A stretch of DNA of 55,937 nt from an uncultured Collinsella sp. (GTDB lineage: Bacteria > Actinomycetota > Coriobacteriia > Coriobacteriales > Coriobacteriaceae). The stretch is taken from positions 1-55,937 of the forward strand of contig CABUSH010000013.1 of NCBI GenBank assembly GCA_902494195.1, in the 5' to 3' direction. Below, piece after piece: positions 1 through 7,112 of the stretch (positions are counted from its first letter, which is position 1; the number at the start of each line of letters is the position of its first letter). Below the pieces are notes generated by a model. That model made no database searches, was not told where the DNA came from, and saw only the letters and a list, made by a program, of their open reading frames with translations. Made by a program: the position numbers and the translations under genes.

Positions 1-53
1 CAGGCAAGCGTCGACTAAACGTGCAGCGTGCGCGGGCCCTCCCGACGGGAAAC

Positions 54-79
54 GAAAAAGCCCGGTTTAAGACCGGGCT
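54..79 (-). terminator. Intrinsic terminator of small-RNA candidate
   Basis: A 9-bp G+C-rich inverted repeat (AGCCCGGTT/GACCGGGCT type, arms about 59-79) is preceded on the plus strand by AAAAA, which gives a U-run after the hairpin in minus-strand RNA. It would end transcripts coming from the right. Confidence 0.75.
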
Positions 80-200
80 CGAACAAACACGCCTATTGAC
101 AATGGCTTTCTCATATTAGAGGGGTCGCCGCCGCTAAGGCGTTGACCCCTTAATCCAAGCAACGGCGCTGCCCAGCTTTCCAGAACTTGGGCTGCCGTCG
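54..200 (-). ncRNA. Candidate small structured RNA, about 145 nt
   Basis: No convincing reading frame lies here, yet the segment has its own sigma-70-type promoter (229-234 and 206-211) and ends in an intrinsic terminator (54-79). Between them the minus-strand RNA can form a hairpin with arms 120-126 and 144-150, extended by CGCC/GGCG at 129-132 and 138-141, and a 5' stem-loop around 160-198. I do not recognise the family. 6S RNA, tmRNA and SRP RNA signatures were looked for and not found. It lies downstream of the AAA ATPase gene but can be transcribed independently. Confidence 0.5.
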
Positions 201-205
201 AAACT

Positions 206-234
206 ATTCTACCCACGGGTGCCAGGTTTAACAA
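206..234 (-). promoter_or_regulatory. Promoter of small-RNA candidate
   Basis: Read on the minus strand, a -35 hexamer TTGTTA (229-234) and a -10 hexamer TAGAAT (206-211) are separated by exactly 17 bp, predicting a start near 199. Confidence 0.6.
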
Positions 235-298
235 ATGGATTTTCGGTTACGAAGTCCGGAGCTCGCCCCTCTACTCCAGCGGCGTTGCGCCGGATTCT

Positions 299-405
299 GG
301 GACGCACTTTCCGCCCCATGCCTCTATCGGAAACGGCATCCCATCCTGAAGCGGGAATCCGGGACGTAGTTTCCGCCAAAGGCCGCCAAAGGGAAAGCGC
401 GTCCC
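299..405. repeat. 62-bp palindromic tandem repeat, two units
   Basis: Two units begin at 299 and 361 (period 62). Each has a left arm like GGGACGCACTTTCCG and a right arm like GGAAAGCGCGTCCC, which are near reverse complements, joined through an 18-bp linker. The same unit occurs at 1953-1999 and in a longer array at 3338-3722. Confidence 0.8.
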
Positions 406-435
406 ATTCCGAGCATCACATCAGAGCGCGCTTGG

Positions 436-1827
436 TTATCTCCGCTCACACATCTCGGCAAACGAGATCAGCTTGACGTCTCCCCTACTCTCCGCGGCAT
501 CCCGACATCCCTGCGTAAAGCCGCTTTTTGAGAAAAGTGCATAGCTTTTTCGTTGCCGTCTAAAGAGCTCGCTTCGGTGCACGAGCTTTTGCAGCACGTC
601 TTCGCCCGCCGGTTCATTGCGCCATTTGCACTCCGCAAACAGCGCATCGCCCTCGCCATCGTCAACAATCAAGTCGATTTCTTCCTGCGTATGCGTACGA
701 TTATCCGTCCCCCACCAGCGCCCGACGCTCGCCGGAACCACATCGAGCTGGCCCGCCCGCGCGAGTTCGTACACGTATTGTCTGCATATGAGCTCAAAGA
801 CCGTACCCATGTAATCCGATACGTACGGCTCAATGCGCTTATACGCCATCTCGGCCATATCGTTTTGAATCAGCCCGATGTTCTGCGGAACAAACTTGTA
901 CCAGAACCTAAACATCTGATCGCTCAGCAGATACACGGCTCGCTTATTGCTCGTCTCGTTTAGGGGCAGCTCGCGCTCGACAATCCCAAGCGACGCCAGC
1001 TTATCCACATAGCTCTTTACGTTGCTCGCAGGGATTCCCGTAGAGCTCGCAATCTCCGAGATCTTCGAGCGCCCCTGAGCAATTGCTTGCACGATTGCAT
1101 CATATTGCTCGGGATTGCGGCACTCTTGCAATAGCAGGTTACTCGGCTCCTCAAAGAGATAGCCCGTAGGAGTAAGAAAAAGACGTTTGATGTTGTCCTT
1201 GAGCGGTGCGGCAGGATCGACTTTCTCGATATATGCAGGAATGCCGCCCGTCATGCCATAGCAAACTGCAGCGTCTTCGCGACCCATGCTCTGCCACAGG
1301 CCGAGGGTCGTCATAAAATCGAGCGGCAAGATCTTAAACTGGGCCGTACGCCTACCGTATAGTGGGCTCTCGTAGCCCAACACCTGTTCCTCCATAAACG
1401 AAAGAGACGAGCCGCACAGGATAAGCATGAGCTTGGTCTCTTTGTACAAGTGATCGATCTTGTCTTGCAGCAACGAGCTGATCTCGGGATTCGATTGGGC
1501 GAGATAGGGATACTCGTCAATCACAACAATCAAACGTTCCGTGCGAGCCATGGTGGCCAATGCATCGAACGCCTCGTCAAAACTACGAAACGACACGCCT
1601 GCAGCACCAACCGAACCCGCAAGTATCGCCTGGCTAAAGCCGTGCAGGTTTGCCTCTGCATTGGTACGACGAGCTTGAAAGTAAATAGCCCTCTTGCCTT
1701 GGATGAACTCTGTGATAAGGCGCGTTTTACCCACGCGACGGCGGCCGTAAATCACAGGCATCTCAAAGGAGCCCGTGCCATACAGTCGATTGAGCTCGGA
1801 CATTTCCGCTGTTCTTCCGATAAACAT
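436..1827 (-). CDS. AAA ATPase with C-terminal DUF234-type domain
   Basis: A 463-residue protein of the archaeal-type AAA ATPase family that is also common in gut anaerobes. A Walker A motif GRRRVGKT lies near residue 29 and a Walker B segment LIVVIDEYPYL near residue 100. A winged-helix stretch follows around 250-290. The C-terminal domain carries a PD-(D/E)XK-like pattern (EIDLIV...ECKW) near 385-405, as in DUF234. The start is supported by AAGGAAGG upstream of the ATG. Members of this family are usually described only as ATP-binding proteins; roles in defence or DNA metabolism are speculative. Its promoter lies in the perfect palindrome at 1843-1898. Function is inferred only at family level. 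Confidence 0.85.
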   Translation of the reverse strand: MFIGRTAEMSELNRLYGTGSFEMPVIYGRRRVGKTRLITEFIQGKRAIYFQARRTNAEANLHGFSQAILAGSVGAAGVSFRSFDEAFDALATMARTERLIVVIDEYPYLAQSNPEISSLLQDKIDHLYKETKLMLILCGSSLSFMEEQVLGYESPLYGRRTAQFKILPLDFMTTLGLWQSMGREDAAVCYGMTGGIPAYIEKVDPAAPLKDNIKRLFLTPTGYLFEEPSNLLLQECRNPEQYDAIVQAIAQGRSKISEIASSTGIPASNVKSYVDKLASLGIVERELPLNETSNKRAVYLLSDQMFRFWYKFVPQNIGLIQNDMAEMAYKRIEPYVSDYMGTVFELICRQYVYELARAGQLDVVPASVGRWWGTDNRTHTQEEIDLIVDDGEGDALFAECKWRNEPAGEDVLQKLVHRSELFRRQRKSYALFSKSGFTQGCRDAAESRGDVKLISFAEMCERR

Positions 1828-1842
1828 AGGGCCATCCTTCCT

Positions 1843-1898
1843 TTACGTTATAGCTAGCTATATTATACCTTCCTATAATATAGCTAGCTATAACGTAA
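1843..1898. promoter_or_regulatory. 56-bp perfect palindrome with divergent TATAAT boxes
   Basis: Two 25-bp arms (1843-1867 and 1874-1898) are exact reverse complements around a 6-bp spacer CCTTCC. Each arm contains the 14-bp self-palindrome TATAGCTAGCTATA. Outward-facing TATAAT hexamers lie at 1862-1867 (minus strand, about 35 bp before the ATPase start) and 1874-1879 (plus strand). It is probably a promoter/operator with two binding sites for a dimeric regulator; which protein binds is unknown. Confidence 0.65.
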
Positions 1899-1952
1899 TT
1901 CGACAGGCAGCGCACGCAAAAGGGGCGGTACACCACCGCACGTGGACCGTTC

Positions 1953-1999
1953 CGGAAAATGCATCCCGTTCTGGAGCCAAAACTGGGCCGTAGTTTCCG
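1953..1999. repeat. Single half-to-half copy of the 62-bp repeat
   Basis: The right arm CGGAAAATGCATCCC (1953-1967), a 17-bp linker and the left arm GGGCCGTAGTTTCCG (1985-1999) match the junction between two units of the arrays at 299 and 3338. Confidence 0.7.
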
Positions 2000-2295
2000 C
2001 AGATACAAGGCGACAGTCCGCCGCCGTTATCACATGCCTTCAAACATGCAATCCAGAAACACAAAAAAGCAGATAGAATGCTCTTTTTCAAAAAAGTTCA
2101 CGTCCCGAAACTTACCAAGACTTCATATCTAGTTACCGTTCACGGTCGCGGATTACCGCCCACCGATTCAAACAAGAAATATGTCGCCAAAAGCAGGTCA
2201 TTTACCTGCATGGTTAGATTTTGGTCAGCTTTTGGTCAGCTGAGCGGCAAGTTCCAGCTGATACGTTTTTGCTACCCAAAAGGAGGCGGTAGCTC

Positions 2296-3294
2296 ATGAC
2301 CCATTGCAATGACCAGCTCATCGACCAACTGCTCACTCAAGCCGAACAAGAGGGGCGCTGTCTGATTCCCCCGAGCACGGCGATCCGAAAAGCGCTCCTT
2401 CGGCGCACCAGCGGCACGGTTGTCTCGCCCATGCCGGGGTTGTTTGCGCGAAAAACGCGCTGGGATGAACTCAACCGAGCGCAACGCCATTGCGAAATCC
2501 TCCGCGCCCTTGCGATCATCCATCCCGATTGGACGTTCTGCTCGTTTTCGGCAGCTTGCCTGCTGGGGCTCGAGGTCTCGTGGCGACACCTGAATGTCGT
2601 GCATGTCAGCAGCTCGACAAAGCCGTCGGCTCGTCCGGGCGCACATATTCAGCGACACCAGATTGAGCCGGCCGGAGCAATACGCAGAGCCGGCATATCG
2701 GTAACGCCGCCCATCCAAACGGCCACAGATTGCCTGCTGCAAACTGGTTTTGCCGACGGCATGCCCATTGCCGATTCGGCGATCTCAAAGCTCGGCCTTG
2801 CGTCGGAACAGCTGATGGAGGCCGTTGAGCAACGAGCGACTGCCCGCAATGGTCGCGCGATTCGCACCGCCCTCACAACGCTTCGATATGCCGACGCCCG
2901 CGCCGAGAGCGGCGGGGAATCGGTCGCCCGAGCCATCATGATCGAGACAGGCTTTGCGCCCGACTGGCTTCAATACGAGCTGACGGACCCCTTCGATTCG
3001 GCCAAGCCCATACGAACGGACTTTGCCTGGGAGCGCCAGGCGCGGGAACTCACGCTGGGCGAGCTCGACGGGCTCATCAAATATACCGACCAGACCATGC
3101 TGGCCGGACGCACCACCGCCGAGGCGCTCGTTGCCGAACGACAGCGCGAGGCGCACCTATCGCTCTACGGTCACCCTCTGCTGCGCTTTACCATGAACGA
3201 GGTCCGCTCGGCAGGAATGCTCGCCAAAAAGCTGCAGACGGCAGGCATCCGACAGACCGCTCTACCGACATGGCTCAACGAGGTGGACCTGTAG
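2296..3294 (+). CDS. AbiEi-like / DUF559-like protein
   Basis: A 332-residue cytoplasmic protein with no signal peptide. The first ~100 residues resemble the winged-helix plus recognition region of AbiEi-type proteins (a VSPMPGLFARK segment near residue 45). The C-terminal part (about 210-270) has the layout of actinobacterial DUF559 proteins: an ESVARAIMIETGF helix, then a TDFAWERQAR...ELDGLIKY stretch that could be a degenerate Vsr-like nuclease core. The start is fixed by AAAAGGAGG 9 bp upstream of the ATG. No toxin partner (AbiEii-type nucleotidyltransferase) lies next to it, so a type IV toxin-antitoxin role is not supported. Exact function unknown. Confidence 0.6.
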   Translation: MTHCNDQLIDQLLTQAEQEGRCLIPPSTAIRKALLRRTSGTVVSPMPGLFARKTRWDELNRAQRHCEILRALAIIHPDWTFCSFSAACLLGLEVSWRHLNVVHVSSSTKPSARPGAHIQRHQIEPAGAIRRAGISVTPPIQTATDCLLQTGFADGMPIADSAISKLGLASEQLMEAVEQRATARNGRAIRTALTTLRYADARAESGGESVARAIMIETGFAPDWLQYELTDPFDSAKPIRTDFAWERQARELTLGELDGLIKYTDQTMLAGRTTAEALVAERQREAHLSLYGHPLLRFTMNEVRSAGMLAKKLQTAGIRQTALPTWLNEVDL

Positions 3295-3337
3295 GAGCTG
3301 CTAGGCCAAGCATCGCCGAATCGCATTCCCCCTATCT

Positions 3338-3722
3338 GGGCCGCGTTTTCCCAACGGCCACGCCAACGGAAAGCGCGTCCCAGCCTGGACGCTCAAAACG
3401 GGATGCACTTTCCGGATGGCGGGCCAGCGGAAAGCGTGTCCCGGAATGAATGCTCAAACTGGGATGCACTTTCCAAACGACCGGCTAGCGGAAAGCGCAT
3501 CCCATTCCGGGCGCGCATTCTGGGACACAGCTTCCGCTTGAGGCCTCCGCCGGAAAGCGCGTCCCGTTCTGAGGCCTGATTCCGGGATGCAATTTCCGCT
3601 TGAGAGCTGTTCCGGAAAACGAATCCCATTCTGAGCGTCGAATCCGAGATGCAATTTCCGGTTGAGGGCTGTTCCGGAAAGCGCGTCCCATTCCGAGGCC
3701 TGATTCCGGGACACAGTTTCCG
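3338..3722. repeat. 62-bp palindromic tandem array, about 6.3 units
   Basis: Left arms (GGGATGCACTTTCCG type) begin at 3338, 3400, 3461, 3522, 3584, 3646 and 3708, a period of 61-62 bp. Each is followed ~14 bp later by a right arm of the CGGAAAGCGCGTCCC type, which is its near reverse complement. Linkers of 18 bp (for example ATTCCGAGGCCTGATTCC) separate the units. The array lies between convergent genes; open frames across it are artefacts of the repeat. Confidence 0.9.
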
Positions 3723-3730
3723 CTCCAAAC

Positions 3731-3762
3731 AAAAGGCCCCGGCTCGCGATGGAGCCGGGGCC
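3731..3762 (-). terminator. Terminator of purine operon
   Basis: A perfect 11-bp stem GGCCCCGGCTC/GAGCCGGGGCC with a 6-nt loop (3735-3762) follows the hydroxylase gene on the minus strand and is trailed by a short U-run (AAAA at 3731-3734 on the plus strand). Confidence 0.8.
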
Positions 3763-3831
3763 AAAGGCGCAGCATATGCAGTTGATGTTGAGCGCGAACA
3801 GCTCGTCAGCAATGGCTGTCCGCGCCCTACC

Positions 3832-6609
3832 CTACCCGCGGTTGCGGACGCGGCTGTAGGGCGTATCCACCATGGGCAGATTTGGACGCAGCTTGCCGTC
3901 AAACGTGCGGTAGGCGTTCTGTACGGCGGGCGCCGTGGGGATCGTTGCGATCTCGCCGATGCCCTTGCCGCCGTACGCCACAGGCAGCAGCTCGTCCTTC
4001 TCCACGTAAATGGCGTGAATATCCGGAATCTCGGGCGCACGGAACAACCCGAGCGTACCGTACCTTGCCTGGGGTACGCAGTCCTTGAGCGGCCAGTCCT
4101 CGGTAAGCGCATAGCCCATACCCATGAGCACGCCGCCTTCAATCTGACCCTGGATGGAGATGGGGTTGACCACCTTGCCGGAATCGTGCGCGGCATAGAC
4201 CTCGCTCACGCGGCCGTCATCATCCAAAATGACCACATGCGTGGCAAAGCCGTAGCAGATGTGGCTCTTGGGGTTGGGAACGTCAGCGCCCAGCTTGTCG
4301 GTCGGCTCCAGGTACACGTAGCCAAACTCGCATCCCTCGAGCGCCTTGATGGCGGCCGCGGGATCCTGAGGATGCATACCCTGGCCGGCGACGAGCTCCT
4401 GCGTGCGCAGCTGATAGGCGCGACCGTCGTCGTACTCAATCTTGACGCCGTCACCATGGGCGCTCACCGGGGCGGCAGGCGCAGGCTTGCCGGCCTCGAT
4501 GCCGACCATGGCATCGCGCAGCAGGAAGGCGGCACCGCGCACGGCCTCGCCGGTCACGACCGTCTGACGCGAGCCAGACGTGGTGCCGGAGTCGGGAGCG
4601 TTCTCGGTGGAGCACTCGCCGTTGGCAATGCAGCGAAGCGGCAGACCGCATGCCTCGGCAACGTCCTGCAAAAAGACGGTGTTGCAGCCCTGGCCGATGT
4701 CGGACGTGGCGGCATAGACCACGGCCACGCCGTCCTCGATGCGAATCTTGCAGCGGCCGGCATCGGGCAGGCCCACGCCCACGCCGGCGTTCTTCATGGC
4801 GCAGGCGATACCGGCGTGTCCGGGATGCGCATAGTAGGCATCCTTGACCTCGAGCAGTGTCTCCTTCAGCGCCGTGGAGCAGTCGGCAATCTGACCGTTG
4901 GGCAAAACCTCGCCCGGCTCGATGGCGTTGCGGTAGCGAATCTCCCACGGATCCAGGCCGACCTTCTCTGCCAGCAGGTCGATCAGGCTCTCGAGCGCAA
5001 ACTCGGACTGGCAAACGCCAAAGCCGCGGTACGCACCGGCGGGCGGGTTGTTGGTGTAGTAGCCAAAGCCGCGGATGTCGGTGTTCTGGTACTTGTAGGG
5101 GCCGACGGCATGCGTACAGGCGCGCTCGAGCACCGGGCCGCACAGCGACGCGTAGGCGCCGGTGTCAAAGTTGATCTCGCAGTCTAGGCCGGTAAAGTTG
5201 CCCTCGGCGTCGCAGCCCAGCGTAAAGGTGCCGTCCATGGCATGGCGCTTGGGATGGAAAGCGAGCGACTCGGCACGCGTGAGCTTACACTTCACAGGAC
5301 GTTGGAACTTATAGGCGGCGAGCGCGGCCAGGTGCTGGATGGACACGTCCTCCTTGCCGCCAAAGCCGCCACCCACGAGCATGGTCTCTACAACCACGCG
5401 CTCGGGCTCGCTATCCCAGCCAAACATGTGAGCGCACTCTTTGCGCGTATCGTAGGCACCCTGGTCGGTCGACTGCACCTTGACGCCGTTCTTGTACGGG
5501 AAGGCAACGGCACACTCGGGCTCCAAGAAGGCATGCTCGGTAAAGGGCGTGGTAAAGCGCTGCGTCACGGTGAACGCGCTTTCGGCCAGTGCCTTGGCGG
5601 CGTCGCCGCGCGTCACATGACGGCTCTGGCACACGTTGTCCTTGAGCTCCACTGTGTTGCCAAAGGCAAAGAAGCTGTCATGCAGGCGCGGGGCGTCGGC
5701 GGCCCTGGCCTCGACAATGTTGCGCACGGGCTCCAACGGCTCGTAGTCAATCTTTACGAGCTTCTTGGCCTTCTCGAGCGTCGCCTCGTCCTCGGCGACC
5801 ACCAGCACGATGGCATCGCCCACGCAGCGGGTGATATCGCCCTGAGCGATCATGACGTCCCAGTCCTGGATAAGGTGGCCGACCTGGTTGACCGGCACGT
5901 CCTCGGCGCGCAGAATGCCCACCACGCCGGGCAGGGCCTCGGCCTTGGAGGTATCGATGGAGAGCACGCGGGCACGCGGGCACTTCGAGCGCACGGCGCT
6001 GGCATAGGTCAGGCCCGGCTGGTCGAGCTCGTCGATGTCGTCGGGGTACTTGCCCTCGCCGAGCACCTTCTTGCGCACGTCGATACGGAAGGCGCGCTTG
6101 CCCACGCCGTAGTCATCGCCGCGCTCCAGGTCCTCGTCGATCTGCTTTTCGCCGCGGAGCACCGCAGCGGCCAGCGAGATGCCCTCGATAATCTTTTTGT
6201 AGCCGGTGCAGCGACAGACGTTACCGCGAATGGCGTACTTGATCTGCTCCTCAGTGGGCTCGGGGTCCTCGGCGATGAGCGCCGCACCCGCCATGACCAT
6301 GCCGGGAATGCAAAAACCGCACTGCACGGCGCCCACGGCGCCAAAGGCGTACACAAAGGCCTCGCGCACGTCCTCGGGCAGGCCCTCGACGGTCACGATG
6401 TTGCGGCCGGCGGCAAGAGCGGTGGTCAGCACGCACGCCTTGACGGCCGCACCGTCCACATGAATGGTGCAGGTGCCACAAGCACCTTCGGAGCAGCCGT
6501 CCTTGGCGGAATGGATATGCAAGTCGTCGCGCAGGTAGCGCAGCAGCGGTTTGTTTTGGGTCGTCGTGCGCTCGACGCCGTTAACGGTAAAAGTGAATTC
6601 CTGTGCCAT
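3832..6609 (-). CDS. Molybdenum hydroxylase (xanthine dehydrogenase family, 2Fe-2S fused to Mo domain)
   Basis: A 925-residue fusion of the small iron-sulfur subunit and the large molybdopterin subunit of the xanthine dehydrogenase family, close in layout to XdhD/YgfN-type enzymes that work with YgfK and SsnA. A plant-type 2Fe-2S site uses Cys39, 44, 47 and 59; the second 2Fe-2S site uses Cys97, 100, 132 and 134. Mo-domain hallmarks follow: VGGGFGGKED, GAYRGFGVCQSEFALE and the C-terminal GKGIGEIATIPTAPAVQNAY. No FAD subunit is fused or encoded nearby. It probably hydroxylates a purine such as xanthine, hypoxanthine or urate-pathway intermediates; the substrate cannot be read from sequence. 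Last gene of the operon, 12 bp after the ferredoxin. A selenium-dependent cofactor is possible by family but not shown. Confidence 0.85.
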   Translation of the reverse strand: MAQEFTFTVNGVERTTTQNKPLLRYLRDDLHIHSAKDGCSEGACGTCTIHVDGAAVKACVLTTALAAGRNIVTVEGLPEDVREAFVYAFGAVGAVQCGFCIPGMVMAGAALIAEDPEPTEEQIKYAIRGNVCRCTGYKKIIEGISLAAAVLRGEKQIDEDLERGDDYGVGKRAFRIDVRKKVLGEGKYPDDIDELDQPGLTYASAVRSKCPRARVLSIDTSKAEALPGVVGILRAEDVPVNQVGHLIQDWDVMIAQGDITRCVGDAIVLVVAEDEATLEKAKKLVKIDYEPLEPVRNIVEARAADAPRLHDSFFAFGNTVELKDNVCQSRHVTRGDAAKALAESAFTVTQRFTTPFTEHAFLEPECAVAFPYKNGVKVQSTDQGAYDTRKECAHMFGWDSEPERVVVETMLVGGGFGGKEDVSIQHLAALAAYKFQRPVKCKLTRAESLAFHPKRHAMDGTFTLGCDAEGNFTGLDCEINFDTGAYASLCGPVLERACTHAVGPYKYQNTDIRGFGYYTNNPPAGAYRGFGVCQSEFALESLIDLLAEKVGLDPWEIRYRNAIEPGEVLPNGQIADCSTALKETLLEVKDAYYAHPGHAGIACAMKNAGVGVGLPDAGRCKIRIEDGVAVVYAATSDIGQGCNTVFLQDVAEACGLPLRCIANGECSTENAPDSGTTSGSRQTVVTGEAVRGAAFLLRDAMVGIEAGKPAPAAPVSAHGDGVKIEYDDGRAYQLRTQELVAGQGMHPQDPAAAIKALEGCEFGYVYLEPTDKLGADVPNPKSHICYGFATHVVILDDDGRVSEVYAAHDSGKVVNPISIQGQIEGGVLMGMGYALTEDWPLKDCVPQARYGTLGLFRAPEIPDIHAIYVEKDELLPVAYGGKGIGEIATIPTAPAVQNAYRTFDGKLRPNLPMVDTPYSRVRNRG

Positions 6610-6621
6610 GGTGATTCCCTT

Positions 6622-7101
6622 CTACACGCCGGCGGCGATGCCGGTGCGGTCGTGGATGGCGCCATGCGGGCAGACGACGGCGCACATGCCGCACGACAGG
6701 CAATCCGCACCGTCGATATGGGCGCAGTTGTCCTCGATGCGGATAGCGCCGGCAGGGCACTTTTTGGCGCACATGCCGCAACCGATGCAGCTCGTATCGC
6801 AAATCTTACGGGCGATGGCGCCCTTATCGGTGTTGTTGCAGCGCACCAGGATATTCTGGTAGCCGGGAACGAAGGCAATCACGCGCTGCGGGCACGCCAT
6901 GCCGCACAGGCCACAGCCCGTGCACTTTGAGCGATCCACGCGGGCGATGCCATCGACCAGCGCAATGGCACCGTGGGGGCAGGCCGTGACGCAGGCGCCA
7001 CAGCCAATGCAGCCTTCGCTGCAGCGGGCGTCGCCGCCTGCGGAGGCGCAACCGCTTCCGCAGGCAACGTAGGCCACGTTATGTTGAATGGATTTGGCCA
7101 T
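6622..7101 (-). CDS. Ferredoxin with four 4Fe-4S motifs
   Basis: A 159-residue electron carrier. Four CxxCxxCxxxCP motifs are visible at residues 31-41, 60-70, 105-115 and 134-144 (CIGCGACVTACP, CTGCGLCGMACP, CIGCGMCAKKCP, CLSCGMCAVVCP), with further cysteines in the N-terminal CGSGC region, recalling RnfB/polyferredoxin modules. It lies 11 bp after ygfK and 12 bp before the hydroxylase, so the three are co-transcribed. The place where a FAD subunit would be expected is taken by this protein, suggesting that it passes electrons between the hydroxylase and YgfK (inference). Confidence 0.85.
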   Translation of the reverse strand: MAKSIQHNVAYVACGSGCASAGGDARCSEGCIGCGACVTACPHGAIALVDGIARVDRSKCTGCGLCGMACPQRVIAFVPGYQNILVRCNNTDKGAIARKICDTSCIGCGMCAKKCPAGAIRIEDNCAHIDGADCLSCGMCAVVCPHGAIHDRTGIAAGV

Positions 7102-7112
7102 AAGAGACTCGC

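Larger units (their letters stand above)
1828..2295. other. Intergenic region, ATPase to AbiEi-like gene
   Basis: This 468-bp stretch holds the palindromic promoter (1843-1898), one partial 62-bp repeat unit (1953-1999), a short palindrome GCAGGT/ACCTGC (2193-2209) and a direct repeat TTTTGGTCAGC (2219-2240). I see no convincing gene. The plus-strand TATAAT in the palindrome could produce a leader of about 400 nt for the gene at 2296. Confidence 0.6.
3295..3831. other. Convergent intergenic region
   Basis: It contains the 62-bp array (3338-3722) and the terminator of the minus-strand purine operon (3731-3762). No gene is visible. Confidence 0.7.

Noticed and set aside
66..90. tRNA-like T-loop GTTCGAGCCC in the small RNA
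   Set aside because: No acceptor, D or anticodon arms can be folded around it; it is part of the terminator stem.
219..476. Plus-strand frame of 85 codons overlapping the ATPase 3' end
   Set aside because: It covers the repeat units at 299-405, has no ribosome site and shows no recognisable domain.
2296..3294. Type IV toxin-antitoxin pair
   Set aside because: The AbiEi-like gene has no adjacent AbiEii-type nucleotidyltransferase; the neighbour on the left is a separately promoted AAA ATPase.
3338..3722. CRISPR array
   Set aside because: Units are 61-62 bp with similar linkers, arms are palindromic, spacers are not unique and no cas genes are present.
3393..4196. Several overlapping minus-strand frames across the 62-bp array
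   Set aside because: All three frames stay open because of the repeat composition; the peptides are repetitive and have no ribosome sites.
3832..6609. Selenocysteine in the molybdenum hydroxylase
   Set aside because: The frame is open from start to stop without an internal TGA; any selenium would be a labile cofactor atom, not Sec.
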